Origin: Candidatus Falkowiibacteriota bacterium
GTDB taxonomy: Bacteria > Patescibacteriota > Patescibacteriia > Patescibacteriales > UBA12465
Assembly: GCA_903847415.1 (NCBI GenBank)
Contig: CAINDR010000040.1
Coordinates: forward strand, 1 to 34,158
DNA: 34,158 bases
Direction of reading: 5' to 3'
How positions within the stretch are numbered: position 1 is the first letter of the stretch; the number at the start of each line of letters is the position of its first letter. The notes below the pieces were generated by a model that saw only the letters and a list, made by a program, of their open reading frames with translations, made no database searches and was not told the DNA's origin. The translations under genes and the position numbers were made by a program. Positions 1-9,161 of this stretch are shown here, one piece after another.

Positions 1-624
1 TATTTTTTTATTGCCCTAGTAGCAGCACTTTGGTTTTATTACAAACTTGATTGGACGGTTTTTCATTTACCATTTCTTGGTAGTTTTGAAATTGGTTGGT
101 GGTATATTCCTGTTTTTATTTTTATTATTGTTGCCACTTCTTTTTCAGTTAACGAGACCGACGGTTTGGATGGTTTAGCAGGGGGAACTTTGATGATTGC
201 CTATGGCTCTTTTGGTTTAATTGCTTTTATTCTTGGTCGTTATGATTTGGCAGTTTTTTGTGGTGTTATTATTGGCGCTCTTCTATCTTTTTTGTGGTTT
301 AATATTCCGCCAGCTCGTTTTTATTTGGGTGATACCGGTTCAATGAGCTTGGGCGTAACCCTAGGAGTGATTGCGATGCTCACCAATAGCGCACTTCTTT
401 TAATTCCAATTGGCTTTATTTTTTTAATTGAATCGTTATCAGTAATTATTCAGGTAATTTCAAAAAAAATATTTGCCAAAAAAGTTTTTCGTTCAGCACC
501 AATTCACCATCATTTTCAAGCGCTTGGTTGGTCAGAGGCAAAAATTGTGATGCGTTTTTGGTTAGTAGCCGCTGTCTCTTCGGCACTTGGATTAATGATC
601 TTTATTTTAGATAAAAATTTTTAA
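1..624 (+). CDS. mraY: Phospho-N-acetylmuramoyl-pentapeptide-transferase (5' end cut by the window)
   Basis: This integral membrane enzyme transfers phospho-MurNAc-pentapeptide from UDP to undecaprenyl phosphate, making lipid I. The track starts at an internal ATG (166), but the frame is open back to base 1, so the gene enters from the left and only about 207 C-terminal residues are visible. The family signature NETDGLDGLAGG is present; the usual second residue is Leu, here Glu, with the catalytic Asp pair intact. The C-terminal signature APIHHHF...GWSEAKIVMRFW is also present, as are several hydrophobic membrane segments. It is followed after 4 nt by ftsW, in the order typical of a dcw cluster. 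Assignment is certain; the missing part is the N-terminal third to half. Confidence 0.96.
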   Translation, partial: YFFIALVAALWFYYKLDWTVFHLPFLGSFEIGWWYIPVFIFIIVATSFSVNETDGLDGLAGGTLMIAYGSFGLIAFILGRYDLAVFCGVIIGALLSFLWFNIPPARFYLGDTGSMSLGVTLGVIAMLTNSALLLIPIGFIFLIESLSVIIQVISKKIFAKKVFRSAPIHHHFQALGWSEAKIVMRFWLVAAVSSALGLMIFILDKNF

Positions 625-628
625 CAGC

Positions 629-1819
629 ATGCTTCAAAAAATACAAAAACTCTTTGCCCCGTTAAAAGGTGAACATCTTCCTGATCAAAAATTAATTGTT
701 GCTCTAGTCGCAATTCTACTTTTTGGTTTAGTAATGCTTTCTAGCGCTTCTTCGGTGGTTAGTTACATGAAAAATCAAAATAGTTATTATTATTTTAATC
801 ACCAATTAATTGCAATTATCCTCGGATCCCTGTCTTGTTATTTGATTTCTCGAGTAGACTATCATCGCTGGCAAAAGTTTGCCCTTTTTTTCTTATTTGC
901 ATCAATTGGTTTATTGATTTTGGTTTTTGTTCCTGGTTTGCGCTCAGAATACGGGTCAGCTCGTAGTTGGATTATTATTTTTGGACAATCTATTCAGCCA
1001 TCGGAGTTTGTGAAATTAGCCTTTTTGTTTTATTTGGCAGCCTGGCTGGAGGTTAAAAAAAATCAGCTAAATGATTATTCTCAAGGTATTTTGCCATTTT
1101 TAGCTATTTTGTTTTTGATTAGTTTTTTAATGTATTTACAGCCAGATTTAGGCACTTTGTTAATTTTAATCTCCACTTCAATTGCCGTTTTTTTTGTGGG
1201 CGGTGGTAATTTTAAGCACATTTTGCTAGTTTGTTTGTTGGGTGTAGTTGCCATCTTTCTTTTTTATCAAGTCTCAAATCGACCGATCGAGGGTGGAAGT
1301 GGTAAGTCCGATTATAAAGCTAGTCGTTTTCAATGTTTAAAAAATCCAAATGATGAAAAAACTAGACTTAATGAGTGTTATCAGGTGAATCAATCTTTAA
1401 TTGCTGTTGGTTCTGGTGGAATGTTCGGTCGTGGTCTTGGTCAAAGTCGTCAGAAATTCAATTATTTGCCAGAAGTTTATGGTGATGCAATTTTTCCAAT
1501 TATTTCTGAAGAAATTGGTTTTATTTTTAATCTTGCTTTTTTATTTTTGTTTGGTTTTATTTTTTATCGAGGTTATTTAATTGCTAAAAAGGCGCCAGAT
1601 GGCTTTGGTCGTAATCTAGCAATTGGTGTCGTTTTTTGGATAATTATTCAGACTTTTTTTAATGTCGGTGGAATGATTAACTTGATTCCAATGACTGGAG
1701 TGCCTCTGCCTTTTGTCAGTTATGGAGGAACAGCAATTATTTCTTTGATGATGGCGATGGGTCTGTTGATTAATATTAGTAAACAAACCAGGGAAGGATT
1801 AGGGGTAAAAAAACATTAA
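629..1819 (+). CDS. ftsW: SEDS-family septal peptidoglycan glycosyltransferase FtsW
   Basis: FtsW polymerises lipid II into glycan strands at the division septum with a partner penicillin-binding protein. The 396 residues contain about ten hydrophobic segments and the SEDS landmarks QPSEFVKLAF (near 123), YLQPDLGT (near 169), the large outer loop GSGGMFGRGLGQSRQKFNYLPE (261-282) and the final FVSYGGTA. D286, in the sequence YGDAIFP, sits where RodA/FtsW proteins carry the essential Asp of the HTDF motif, so it is the likely catalytic residue. The loop before it holds two cysteines (C236, C250), which could form an extracytoplasmic disulfide. The start lies 4 nt after mraY with no Shine-Dalgarno sequence. 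RodA is the alternative, but the mraY-murG context favours FtsW. Confidence 0.95.
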   Translation: MLQKIQKLFAPLKGEHLPDQKLIVALVAILLFGLVMLSSASSVVSYMKNQNSYYYFNHQLIAIILGSLSCYLISRVDYHRWQKFALFFLFASIGLLILVFVPGLRSEYGSARSWIIIFGQSIQPSEFVKLAFLFYLAAWLEVKKNQLNDYSQGILPFLAILFLISFLMYLQPDLGTLLILISTSIAVFFVGGGNFKHILLVCLLGVVAIFLFYQVSNRPIEGGSGKSDYKASRFQCLKNPNDEKTRLNECYQVNQSLIAVGSGGMFGRGLGQSRQKFNYLPEVYGDAIFPIISEEIGFIFNLAFLFLFGFIFYRGYLIAKKAPDGFGRNLAIGVVFWIIIQTFFNVGGMINLIPMTGVPLPFVSYGGTAIISLMMAMGLLINISKQTREGLGVKKH

Positions 1820-1821
1820 TC

Positions 1822-2928
1822 ATGATTATGGCAAAAAAATCAAAAAAAATTATTATTGCTTTAAGTGGCGGTGGCACTGGCGGACCAGTCATTCCACTTT
1901 TAAATATTCTTCGGGTGATTAAACGTCATCATCCGCAGGTGGAGTTTATTTTTTTTGGAACAATTAATGGTCCAGAGGTGTCTTTGATTGAAGATGAACG
2001 AGAAAATTTAGACATTGATTATCTTAAGATTTATTCAGGAAAGTGGAGGCGTTATCTTTCTTGGCGCAATTTTTTAGATCCCCTGTTGATTATTTTAGCT
2101 TTTTTTCAGTCGCTGTTTTTGTTATTAAAATATCGTCCCAAAGTTTTTTTCTCTGCTGGCGCTTTTGTCGCTGTTCCTCCGGCTTGGGCGGCAAAGTTTT
2201 TAGGAATTCCAGTGTTTATGCACCAGCAAGATTTGCGACCAGGTTTAGCGAATAAGCTAATTGCGCCAATTGCTTCGCTCAAAACTGTAACCTTTGAAAA
2301 ATCTTTAGCGGACTATCCTCAAGCAATTTGGCTTGGCAATCCTGTTAATCAAGAAGAACTGAGTTCTGCAATTTTGGCAAAACAAGATACATTTCGAAAA
2401 TATCATTTAAAAAATAATCTTCCAGTGATTTTAGTGACTGGCGGCAGAACTGGTGCTGATTTTTTTAACAATTTAATTTTAGATAGTTTGAAAAAATTAA
2501 CTCCGAATTTTCAAATCGTTCACTTAAGTGGTGATGGCAAGAAGCGCGGAGGGGAGATGTTGAATTATCAGTCTTATGATTTTTTGGCTCACAGCGAATT
2601 ATTAAAATTAATGGCCGCTAGTGATTTAGTGGTTTCTCGTTGCGGACTAAGCACTCTGACCGAGTTGGCTTTTTTAGGGAAACCAGCAATTTTAATTCCC
2701 ATGCCAAATTCTCATCAGGAAGATAATGCGGAAGTATTTTCTTCAGCCGCTATTATTCTTAAACAACAACAATTAAATGTCGATATTTTTGTTCAAACGA
2801 TTTGCGAGCTTTTTAAGGATCCATCAGAAATATTAAGAATGTCTCAAGAAATTAAAACTTTAATTAAACCAGGCGCTGCTGAGTTTTTGGCAGAAAAAAT
2901 TTATGAATATTCAGGGGAAAAAAATTAA
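1822..2928 (+). CDS. murG: UDP-GlcNAc:lipid I N-acetylglucosaminyltransferase MurG
   Basis: MurG is a GT-B fold transferase on the inner membrane face that converts lipid I to lipid II. The 368 residues show the N-terminal glycine loop SGGGTGGPVIP (15-25), the HQQDLRPGLANK segment and the C-terminal donor site SRCGLSTLTELAFLGKP followed by HQEDNA. Two normally conserved N-domain positions differ: the His of GGTGGH is Pro22 here, and HEQN reads HQQD. Start ATG 1822 is 2 nt after ftsW; ATG 1828 is an equally possible start. The 3' end overlaps murC by 26 nt, indicating co-transcription. The family is clear; the substitutions are discussed in findings. Confidence 0.94.
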   Translation: MIMAKKSKKIIIALSGGGTGGPVIPLLNILRVIKRHHPQVEFIFFGTINGPEVSLIEDERENLDIDYLKIYSGKWRRYLSWRNFLDPLLIILAFFQSLFLLLKYRPKVFFSAGAFVAVPPAWAAKFLGIPVFMHQQDLRPGLANKLIAPIASLKTVTFEKSLADYPQAIWLGNPVNQEELSSAILAKQDTFRKYHLKNNLPVILVTGGRTGADFFNNLILDSLKKLTPNFQIVHLSGDGKKRGGEMLNYQSYDFLAHSELLKLMAASDLVVSRCGLSTLTELAFLGKPAILIPMPNSHQEDNAEVFSSAAIILKQQQLNVDIFVQTICELFKDPSEILRMSQEIKTLIKPGAAEFLAEKIYEYSGEKN

Positions 2929-4321
2929 AACTGCTTATTTTATTGGTGTTAAGGGTGTCGGGATGACGATGTTGGCACAATTTCTTAGTCAGCATGGCGT
3001 TTTAGTTTCCGGCTCCGATGTTCCGGAAACTTTTATGACTGACCAGGTGCTTAAAAAAGCAGGGGTAAAAATTTTTGCCGGGTTTGATGCCAAACAAGTA
3101 ATTGAAGCCGATTTGATTGTTTATTCAATTGCCTATAACCAGAAAAACAATTGTGAAGTCGCTAATTTGAATCATTTTCAAAAATCTTTAATTCTTAATT
3201 TTTCGGAAGCAGTTGGTGCTGTTTTTAGTGCTCATCATGGAATTGCGGTTTGTGGTAGTCACGGGAAAACAACAACCTCCGCTTGGTTGGGTTATGTTTT
3301 GCAGAAGGCTGGTTTAGAACCAAATGTTTTAGTTGGCGCACGGGTGCCACAATTTAAAGGGAGCGCGATTTCAGGGAAATCTAAGTTGTTTGTTGCTGAG
3401 GCGGATGAATATGGCAATAAATTGCGATACTTCTCACCACAAGGAGTTTTGTTAAATAATATTGACTATGATCATCCAGATTATTTCAAAACTAAAAAAG
3501 CTTATTTTCAAGTGTTTGTTGATTTTATCAAAAAGATTCCAGCAAAAGGATTTTTAGTGGTAAACGTTCAAGATAAGCAAGCGATTGAGGCGGCAAAATT
3601 TTGTCCAGGAAGAGTTTTTCCGTATGCAGTTGTAAATAGTAAAGATGAGGCGGAGTACTGGACTCAAAAAGGAATTTTGACTGGCTATGATGCAATACTT
3701 AAAGATGGACAACAATATTTTAAAATTTTTGGGCAATCTGGCTTATTTAAAATAAAATTATTAGGTGCTCATAATATTGCCAATGCTTTAGCAGTCATTG
3801 CCGGAGCACTTGCCCTAGGCTTAGAAATAAAAGAAATTAAAAAACATTTAGCCACCTTTTCTGGCACCGCAAGACGAGCAGAGTTGCTCGGTGAATTTAA
3901 TGGTGTGAGAATCTTTGATGATTACGCTCATCACCCCTCTGAAGTTCAGGCGACAGTTAAAGCTTTTCGCGAGGCATATCTAGACAAAAAGTTAATTGTC
4001 TTTTTTCATCCCCACACTTTTACTCGCACCAAAGCTCTTTTTGCTGATTTTGTAAAAAGTTTTCCTGGTGTCGATTTTCTCGGTATTTTGGAAATATATG
4101 GTTCGGCTAGAGAAAAGCAGGGAGGAGTTTCCAGTCGTGATTTAGTGAATGTAATTAATAACAAAAATAAACTTGAAAAACGCAGACAAACTGTTCAGTA
4201 TTTCAGAGATTTAAACGAAGCCGAAGTTTATTTGAGGAAAAATCTTCAAGCTGGCGAAGTTTTGTTGTTAATGGGAGCAGGCGACATTTTTCGAATAGGA
4301 GAAAAATTACTGAAAAGTTAA
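2903..4321 (+). CDS. murC: UDP-N-acetylmuramate--L-alanine ligase MurC
   Basis: This cytoplasmic ATP-dependent ligase adds the first amino acid, L-Ala, to UDP-MurNAc. The 472 residues contain the UDP-binding N-terminal loop GVKGVGMTMLA (15-25), the P-loop CGSHGKTTTSAW, the central EADEYGN and NNIDYDHPDYF segments, and the C-terminal DDYAHHPSEVQAT and FHPHTFTRT motifs typical of MurC. Some segments (EADEY, NNIDYDH) resemble the related murein peptide ligase Mpl, but the position inside a mur cluster and the length favour MurC. The ATG lies within the end of murG, a 26-nt overlap, so expression is probably coupled to murG. A rho-independent terminator follows 40 nt after the stop. Confidence 0.93.
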   Translation: MNIQGKKIKTAYFIGVKGVGMTMLAQFLSQHGVLVSGSDVPETFMTDQVLKKAGVKIFAGFDAKQVIEADLIVYSIAYNQKNNCEVANLNHFQKSLILNFSEAVGAVFSAHHGIAVCGSHGKTTTSAWLGYVLQKAGLEPNVLVGARVPQFKGSAISGKSKLFVAEADEYGNKLRYFSPQGVLLNNIDYDHPDYFKTKKAYFQVFVDFIKKIPAKGFLVVNVQDKQAIEAAKFCPGRVFPYAVVNSKDEAEYWTQKGILTGYDAILKDGQQYFKIFGQSGLFKIKLLGAHNIANALAVIAGALALGLEIKEIKKHLATFSGTARRAELLGEFNGVRIFDDYAHHPSEVQATVKAFREAYLDKKLIVFFHPHTFTRTKALFADFVKSFPGVDFLGILEIYGSAREKQGGVSSRDLVNVINNKNKLEKRRQTVQYFRDLNEAEVYLRKNLQAGEVLLLMGAGDIFRIGEKLLKS

Positions 4322-4361
4322 GCTTATCTCCTTTTTTGTAATATTGTTAAAATAAAAATAG

Positions 4362-4391
4362 CCTGTTATTCGCCAAATAGCAGGTTTTTTG
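4362..4391 (+). terminator. Rho-independent terminator after murC
   Basis: CCTGTTATT and AATAGCAGG can pair over 9 bp (one G-U) around the 5-nt loop CGCCA, and the stem is followed at once by six T. It closes the mraY-ftsW-murG-murC transcription unit and separates it from the ABC exporter. Confidence 0.85.
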
Positions 4392-4465
4392 TAATTTTCT
4401 TTCGCTTTCTTCGTATTCATTATATAGTGTTTAGTAGATAAACCAGTTTTTTAGTTTAGTTTTAT

Positions 4466-6256
4466 ATGAAAAATCAAGAAAAATTAGAAAAACCAGAAGA
4501 AACAATCAGCTGGCAACGTTTTTGGCTGGCTTTGTGGGACTTATTTAGCGATTTTCATCGGCAGATTTTTGTTTTGTTCGGTATTGCCGCCTTTACTGCT
4601 GGTTTAGATCTGATTCAGCCATATATTTTGAAATTTGTTGTTGATGGTTTAATTAATTTTAGTCAGACAGGGATTAGTCATTTACTCTGGTTAATTGCTT
4701 TTTATTTAGCTGCCAATGAAACTCGTTCGTTGATTCAATATTTTAGTGATCGAAAGATACTTCGTTTTTTAGTAGATATTGAATATTTTCTAGCAATTAA
4801 AGCGCAGCAAAAATTGACTTATCTCAGTCTAGGTTATCACGAAAAGGAAAATACTGGCGCTAAAATAGTCAAGATTGAAAGGGGAATTGATCGCATTTCT
4901 CAATTTTGTGGTAACGCTTTGTGGGAGATTTTTCCAACAATTATTCAGTTAATCTTTACGAGTATCATTTTGTTTTTGAATGACTGGCGAATTGGTTCCT
5001 CATTTTTATTGTTTGCACCGCTATTTATTTTTATTACCTATTGGTCGAACAAAAAAATGTATCCAGTGCGTAAGCAATTATACAAAGATTATGAAATGGC
5101 CTCCGGAAAAACAGCTCAATCAATTATCAATATCAATGCTGTTCAATCTTTTGTTCAAGAAAAACGAGAACTAAAAGAAATTGATCAGATTAAAATGAGA
5201 ATCAAGGAGAATGATAATCGTCAGTTTGGCTGGATGATGAAGATTGGTTTGTATCGTAATGCAATTGTTGACCTCGGTCGAGCTGCCGTCTTGTTTTTAG
5301 GAGTCTATTTAGTTTATTCAGGAGCACTAAGTGTTGGTTCTTTGATTTTTGTATTCACTCTCAGTGAGAAAGCCTATGGTTCTCTTTATCGTTTATCTCG
5401 CTTTTATGACAAAATGGAAGAAGGTCGTGAAGGGATTAATCGTTTATTAAAGCTATTTAACACCCCGAGAGATATTGCTAATAAACCAAATGCTTCAAAG
5501 CCAAATAAAATTAATGGTGATTTGGAATTTAAAAATGTTTCATTTTTTTACTCAGAAAATTCTAGTCCAGCGATTAGTAATTTAAATTGTAAAATTCCTG
5601 CTGGTGCGGTGACTGCTTTAGTTGGTCCTTCCGGTGGTGGGAAAACGACAATTGCTCGTTTGTTGTATCGTCATTACGATCCGCAACAGGGGGCGGTTTT
5701 ATTGGATGGAAAAGATTTGAAAGATTTTGATCTATATTCTTTTCGTAAATTTTTTGCCATTGTCCCACAAGAGGTAGAAATTTTTGATCTATCCATTAAA
5801 GAAAATATTGCCTATGCTAAGCCAGGAGCATCTTTTCAGGAAATTAAGGCTGCTGCACGGATTGCTAATGCTGAGGAATTTATTGATAAGCTCGATAAGA
5901 AATATGACACCATGGTTGGTGAGAGAGGAATTAAGCTTTCTGGCGGACAACGACAACGACTCGGGATTGCTCGAGCAATTTTGGCTAATCCAAAAGTTTT
6001 AATTTTTGATGAGGCAACTTCTAATCTTGATAGTCAGAGCGAAAGATTAATTCAGGATGCAATGGATAAAATTAGTAAAGGACGCACAATGATTATTATT
6101 GCTCATCGCTTAAGTACCATTAGAAAAGCCGACAAGATTATTGTTTTGGAGGGTGGAAAATTAGCAGAAAGTGGCAGTCATCAAGAATTAGCGAGAATTA
6201 ACGGTGGCTTGTATTCAAAGTTGATTAAATTGCAGGAGTTAGGAGAGGTCAAATAA
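4466..6256 (+). CDS. ABC exporter, fused membrane and ATPase domains (MsbA/MDR-like)
   Basis: This is a half-transporter that should homodimerise and use ATP to expel a hydrophobic substrate or flip a lipid. Of 596 residues, roughly 35-320 form the six-helix ABC exporter membrane domain and about 350-590 the ATPase. The ATPase shows Walker A GPSGGGKTT (387 onward), the Q-loop IVPQE, signature LSGGQRQRLGIARAIL (491 onward), Walker B VLIFDEATSNLD and the H-loop IIAHRLSTI, so it should be catalytically competent. It starts 144 nt after murC, beyond a terminator, so it probably has its own promoter; murB follows after 40 nt. The substrate cannot be read from the sequence. Its place between murC and murB makes a cell-envelope substrate an attractive but unproven idea. 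Confidence 0.9.
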   Translation: MKNQEKLEKPEETISWQRFWLALWDLFSDFHRQIFVLFGIAAFTAGLDLIQPYILKFVVDGLINFSQTGISHLLWLIAFYLAANETRSLIQYFSDRKILRFLVDIEYFLAIKAQQKLTYLSLGYHEKENTGAKIVKIERGIDRISQFCGNALWEIFPTIIQLIFTSIILFLNDWRIGSSFLLFAPLFIFITYWSNKKMYPVRKQLYKDYEMASGKTAQSIININAVQSFVQEKRELKEIDQIKMRIKENDNRQFGWMMKIGLYRNAIVDLGRAAVLFLGVYLVYSGALSVGSLIFVFTLSEKAYGSLYRLSRFYDKMEEGREGINRLLKLFNTPRDIANKPNASKPNKINGDLEFKNVSFFYSENSSPAISNLNCKIPAGAVTALVGPSGGGKTTIARLLYRHYDPQQGAVLLDGKDLKDFDLYSFRKFFAIVPQEVEIFDLSIKENIAYAKPGASFQEIKAAARIANAEEFIDKLDKKYDTMVGERGIKLSGGQRQRLGIARAILANPKVLIFDEATSNLDSQSERLIQDAMDKISKGRTMIIIAHRLSTIRKADKIIVLEGGKLAESGSHQELARINGGLYSKLIKLQELGEVK

Positions 6257-6296
6257 ATCTCTGGAAAATTATTGAAAATAGCAGTAGAATATCAAT

Positions 6297-7313
6297 ATGT
6301 TACATATCGAAAAAAACTTTGAACTCCAAAAACTTAATACCCTCAAGCTTGCAGCAAAGGCAGAGTTTTTTGCCGTTGTTTCCAATAAAGAAGAGCTTTT
6401 GGGAGCGATTTCCTGGTCGAAAGCAAAAAATGTGCCAATCTTTGTTTTGGGTGGTGGTTCTAATATTCTAATTAGCAAAAAGATTAAGGGTTTAGTTTTG
6501 AAGAATGAAATTAAAGGAACAGGAATATTAGCAGAAGATCGGGAGTCAGTTACTTTTTCCGCTTTATCTGGTGAGAACTGGACTCACTTTGTTCATTTAG
6601 CTGCAGAGAATGGTTGGTATGGGGTGGAAAATCTCTATTTAGTGCCTGGCACCGTTGGGGCAGCCCCAGTGCAAAATATTGGCGCCTATGGTGTTGAGTT
6701 GAAAGATACTTTTGATCATTTAGTTGCTATCAATTTGGAAACCGGTAAAGAAAAAATTTTTACAATCAAAGATTGCCACTTTGCCTATCGCAATAGTATT
6801 TTTAAGAATAAGTTAAAAGGAAAATATTTTATTTATTCCGTTGCCTTGCGTTTAAATAAAAAAGCCAGTTTAAAATTGGATTATGGTGATATTCGGGTTA
6901 AGTTGTTAGAAAAGGGAATCAAGAAGCCAAATTTGAAGCAAGTAGTTTCTGTGATTCAGGAGATTCGCAACAGCAAGTTGCCTTCGCCAGCAGTCTTGGC
7001 TAATGCCGGTTCTTTCTTTAAGAATCCAGAAATCAGTATCTCGGAGTTTAGAAAATTAGAAACATCATTTCCTGATATCAAAAGCTTTCCGACTGGGAAG
7101 AAAGTTAAGATTCCAGCTGGATGGTTAATTGAGAAAGCAGGCTTTAAGGGTAAAAAATTTGGTTCGGTTGGTGTGTATGAAAAACAAGCTTTAATTCTTG
7201 TTAATTATGGCGGGGCAACAGCAAGAGATTTATTGGCTTTAGTTAAAGATATTAAAAAAACCGTGAAGAAGTTATTTACTATTGATTTGGAGGAGGAAGT
7301 TAATATAATATAA
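6297..7313 (+). CDS. murB: UDP-N-acetylenolpyruvoylglucosamine reductase MurB
   Basis: MurB is the FAD-dependent, NADPH-using cytoplasmic enzyme that reduces UDP-GlcNAc-enolpyruvate to UDP-MurNAc, the substrate of MurC. The 338 residues show the FAD-binding stretch VLGGGSNILIS, then LVPGTVGAAPVQNIGAYGVE, the YRNSIFK motif, the NAGSFFKNP motif whose Ser239 is the expected proton donor, and a C-terminal LEEEVNII in place of the usual LEPEV. Length and the YR motif fit type I MurB. The gene starts 40 nt after the ABC exporter and 25 nt before alaS, so the three are probably co-transcribed. No Shine-Dalgarno sequence is seen; the base before ATG is T. Confidence 0.95.
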   Translation: MLHIEKNFELQKLNTLKLAAKAEFFAVVSNKEELLGAISWSKAKNVPIFVLGGGSNILISKKIKGLVLKNEIKGTGILAEDRESVTFSALSGENWTHFVHLAAENGWYGVENLYLVPGTVGAAPVQNIGAYGVELKDTFDHLVAINLETGKEKIFTIKDCHFAYRNSIFKNKLKGKYFIYSVALRLNKKASLKLDYGDIRVKLLEKGIKKPNLKQVVSVIQEIRNSKLPSPAVLANAGSFFKNPEISISEFRKLETSFPDIKSFPTGKKVKIPAGWLIEKAGFKGKKFGSVGVYEKQALILVNYGGATARDLLALVKDIKKTVKKLFTIDLEEEVNII

Positions 7314-7338
7314 AGAAATAATTTTTATTGATAAATAT

Positions 7339-9138
7339 ATGACCGCAACTGAACTACGTCAAAAATATTTAGATTTTTTTCGCTCAAAGAATCACGCAGT
7401 GATTAGGAGCGCTTCTTTGTTGCCAGAAAATGATGCAACAGTGCTATTTAATACTGCCGGTATGCAGCCTTTAGTGCCATATCTTTTGGGAGAAAAACAC
7501 CCAGGTGGTGCGCGACTAGCCAGCGCTCAGAAGTGTGTGCGAACCGATGATATCGATGAAGTTGGCGATGAAACGCATCATACCTTTTTCGAAATGATGG
7601 GCAATTGGTCTTTGGGAGATTATTTTAAAGATGAATCAATCGCTTGGAGTTGGGAATTATTAACCTCTCCGGAGTGGCTGAATCTTGATCCAAAGCTTTT
7701 GGCCGTTTCGGTTTTTGAGGGTGATAAGGATGCACCTTTTGATGAAGAATCTTTTAATCTCTGGCGATCACTCGGGGTGCCAGTCGAACGGATTGCTAAA
7801 TTACCAAAAAAGAATAATTGGTGGGGTCCAGCTGGGGCGACTGGTCCTTGTGGTCCGGACACCGAAATTTTTTATTGGACTGGTGATATTAATGAAGTGC
7901 CAAGTTCATTTAATGATGATCACGAGAAATGGGTAGAAATTTGGAACAATGTTTTCATGCAATATAACAAACAGGCTGATGGCTCATTTGAATTGTTAAG
8001 CCAGCAGAATGTTGATACTGGTCTTGGCCTCGAGCGAGTTACTGCGGTTTTAAATCATTGTGATAATTATCAGACGGATTTATTTAAAAATATAATTTCT
8101 AAAATCGAAGAGTTATCCGGAAAAAAATATAATGATAGTAACGAAATAAAAAAAGCGATGCGCGTCATTGCTGACCACGTCAAAGCCTCAACGATGATTA
8201 TCGGGGATGAGAAGGGAGTTGCTCCAAGCAATACCGATCAAGGATATATTGTTCGCCGTTTACTTCGTCGAGCAATGCGTTTTGCTCGTCAATTAGAAAT
8301 AAATAAGACAAACTGGCTAAAAGAATTAGCGATGGCGGTTATTAATGATTATGAAAAAATTTATCCAGAGCTAAGAACTAATGAAAATTTTGTTTACTTG
8401 GAATTAGATAAAGAAGAAGAAAAATTTAGCCGTACTTTAGAAAAAGGCTTGTTGGAATTCAATAAGTTGGGTGGCGCCTCTATTGATGGTGTTTCCGCTT
8501 TTAATTTGTACCAGAGTTACGGTTTCCCCCTCGAGATCACGGAAGAACTAGCTAAGGAGAAGGGAATGACTGTCGATAAAAAGGGTTTTGATCTTGAATT
8601 GGAAAAACATCAAGAACTATCTCGCACCGCTTCCGCTGGTAAATTTAAGGGTGGATTAGCCGATAACAGTGAGGAAACCACCAAGCTTCATACTGCAGCT
8701 CATTTATTACTAGCAGCCCTGAGGAGAGTTTTGGGAGAAGGGGTTACTCAGAAAGGTAGTAACATTACTGCTGAGCGTTTGCGCTTCGATTTTTCGTATC
8801 CAGAGAAAATGACTAGTGAACAGGTTACTGAAGTTGAAAAATTGGTAAATCAAGCAATTAGCGACAAGTTAGAGGTTGGTTGCGAAGAATTGTCACTAGA
8901 TGAGGCAAAAAATACGGGAGCAATGGGAGTTTTTGATTCCAAGTACGGGGAGAAGGTTAAGGTTTATACGGCTGGTATTAATAATGAAGAAAGTCCATCG
9001 AAATGGGAGGGCGTCTTTTCTCGTGAAATTTGCGGGGGACCACATGTCAAAAATACTGGCGAATTAGGTCATTTTAAGATTCAAAAAGAGGAATCTTCTA
9101 GCTCTGGCGTGAGGAGAATTAAGGCGATTTTGGAGTAG
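7339..9138 (+). CDS. alaS: Alanyl-tRNA synthetase, compact form with editing domain but no C-Ala domain
   Basis: AlaRS charges tRNA-Ala. The N-terminal class II catalytic domain shows the TAGMQPLVPYLLG, HHTFFEMMGNWSLGDYFK and GPCGPDTEIFYW segments, followed by the helical tRNA-recognition region to about residue 425. The editing domain is present with its zinc ligands, HTAAH (H451, H455) and CGGPH (C565, H569), and ends in SSGVRRIKAI. At 599 residues it is far shorter than the roughly 875 of E. coli. The helical region runs almost directly into HTAAH, so the beta-barrel that usually links them is missing, as are the C-terminal coiled coil and C-Ala domain. The stop is a TAG and the frame is clean, so this is not a recent truncation by eye. 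Confidence 0.95.
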   Translation: MTATELRQKYLDFFRSKNHAVIRSASLLPENDATVLFNTAGMQPLVPYLLGEKHPGGARLASAQKCVRTDDIDEVGDETHHTFFEMMGNWSLGDYFKDESIAWSWELLTSPEWLNLDPKLLAVSVFEGDKDAPFDEESFNLWRSLGVPVERIAKLPKKNNWWGPAGATGPCGPDTEIFYWTGDINEVPSSFNDDHEKWVEIWNNVFMQYNKQADGSFELLSQQNVDTGLGLERVTAVLNHCDNYQTDLFKNIISKIEELSGKKYNDSNEIKKAMRVIADHVKASTMIIGDEKGVAPSNTDQGYIVRRLLRRAMRFARQLEINKTNWLKELAMAVINDYEKIYPELRTNENFVYLELDKEEEKFSRTLEKGLLEFNKLGGASIDGVSAFNLYQSYGFPLEITEELAKEKGMTVDKKGFDLELEKHQELSRTASAGKFKGGLADNSEETTKLHTAAHLLLAALRRVLGEGVTQKGSNITAERLRFDFSYPEKMTSEQVTEVEKLVNQAISDKLEVGCEELSLDEAKNTGAMGVFDSKYGEKVKVYTAGINNEESPSKWEGVFSREICGGPHVKNTGELGHFKIQKEESSSSGVRRIKAILE

Positions 9139-9161
9139 ATTATTTTTTCTCGTCAAGACTA

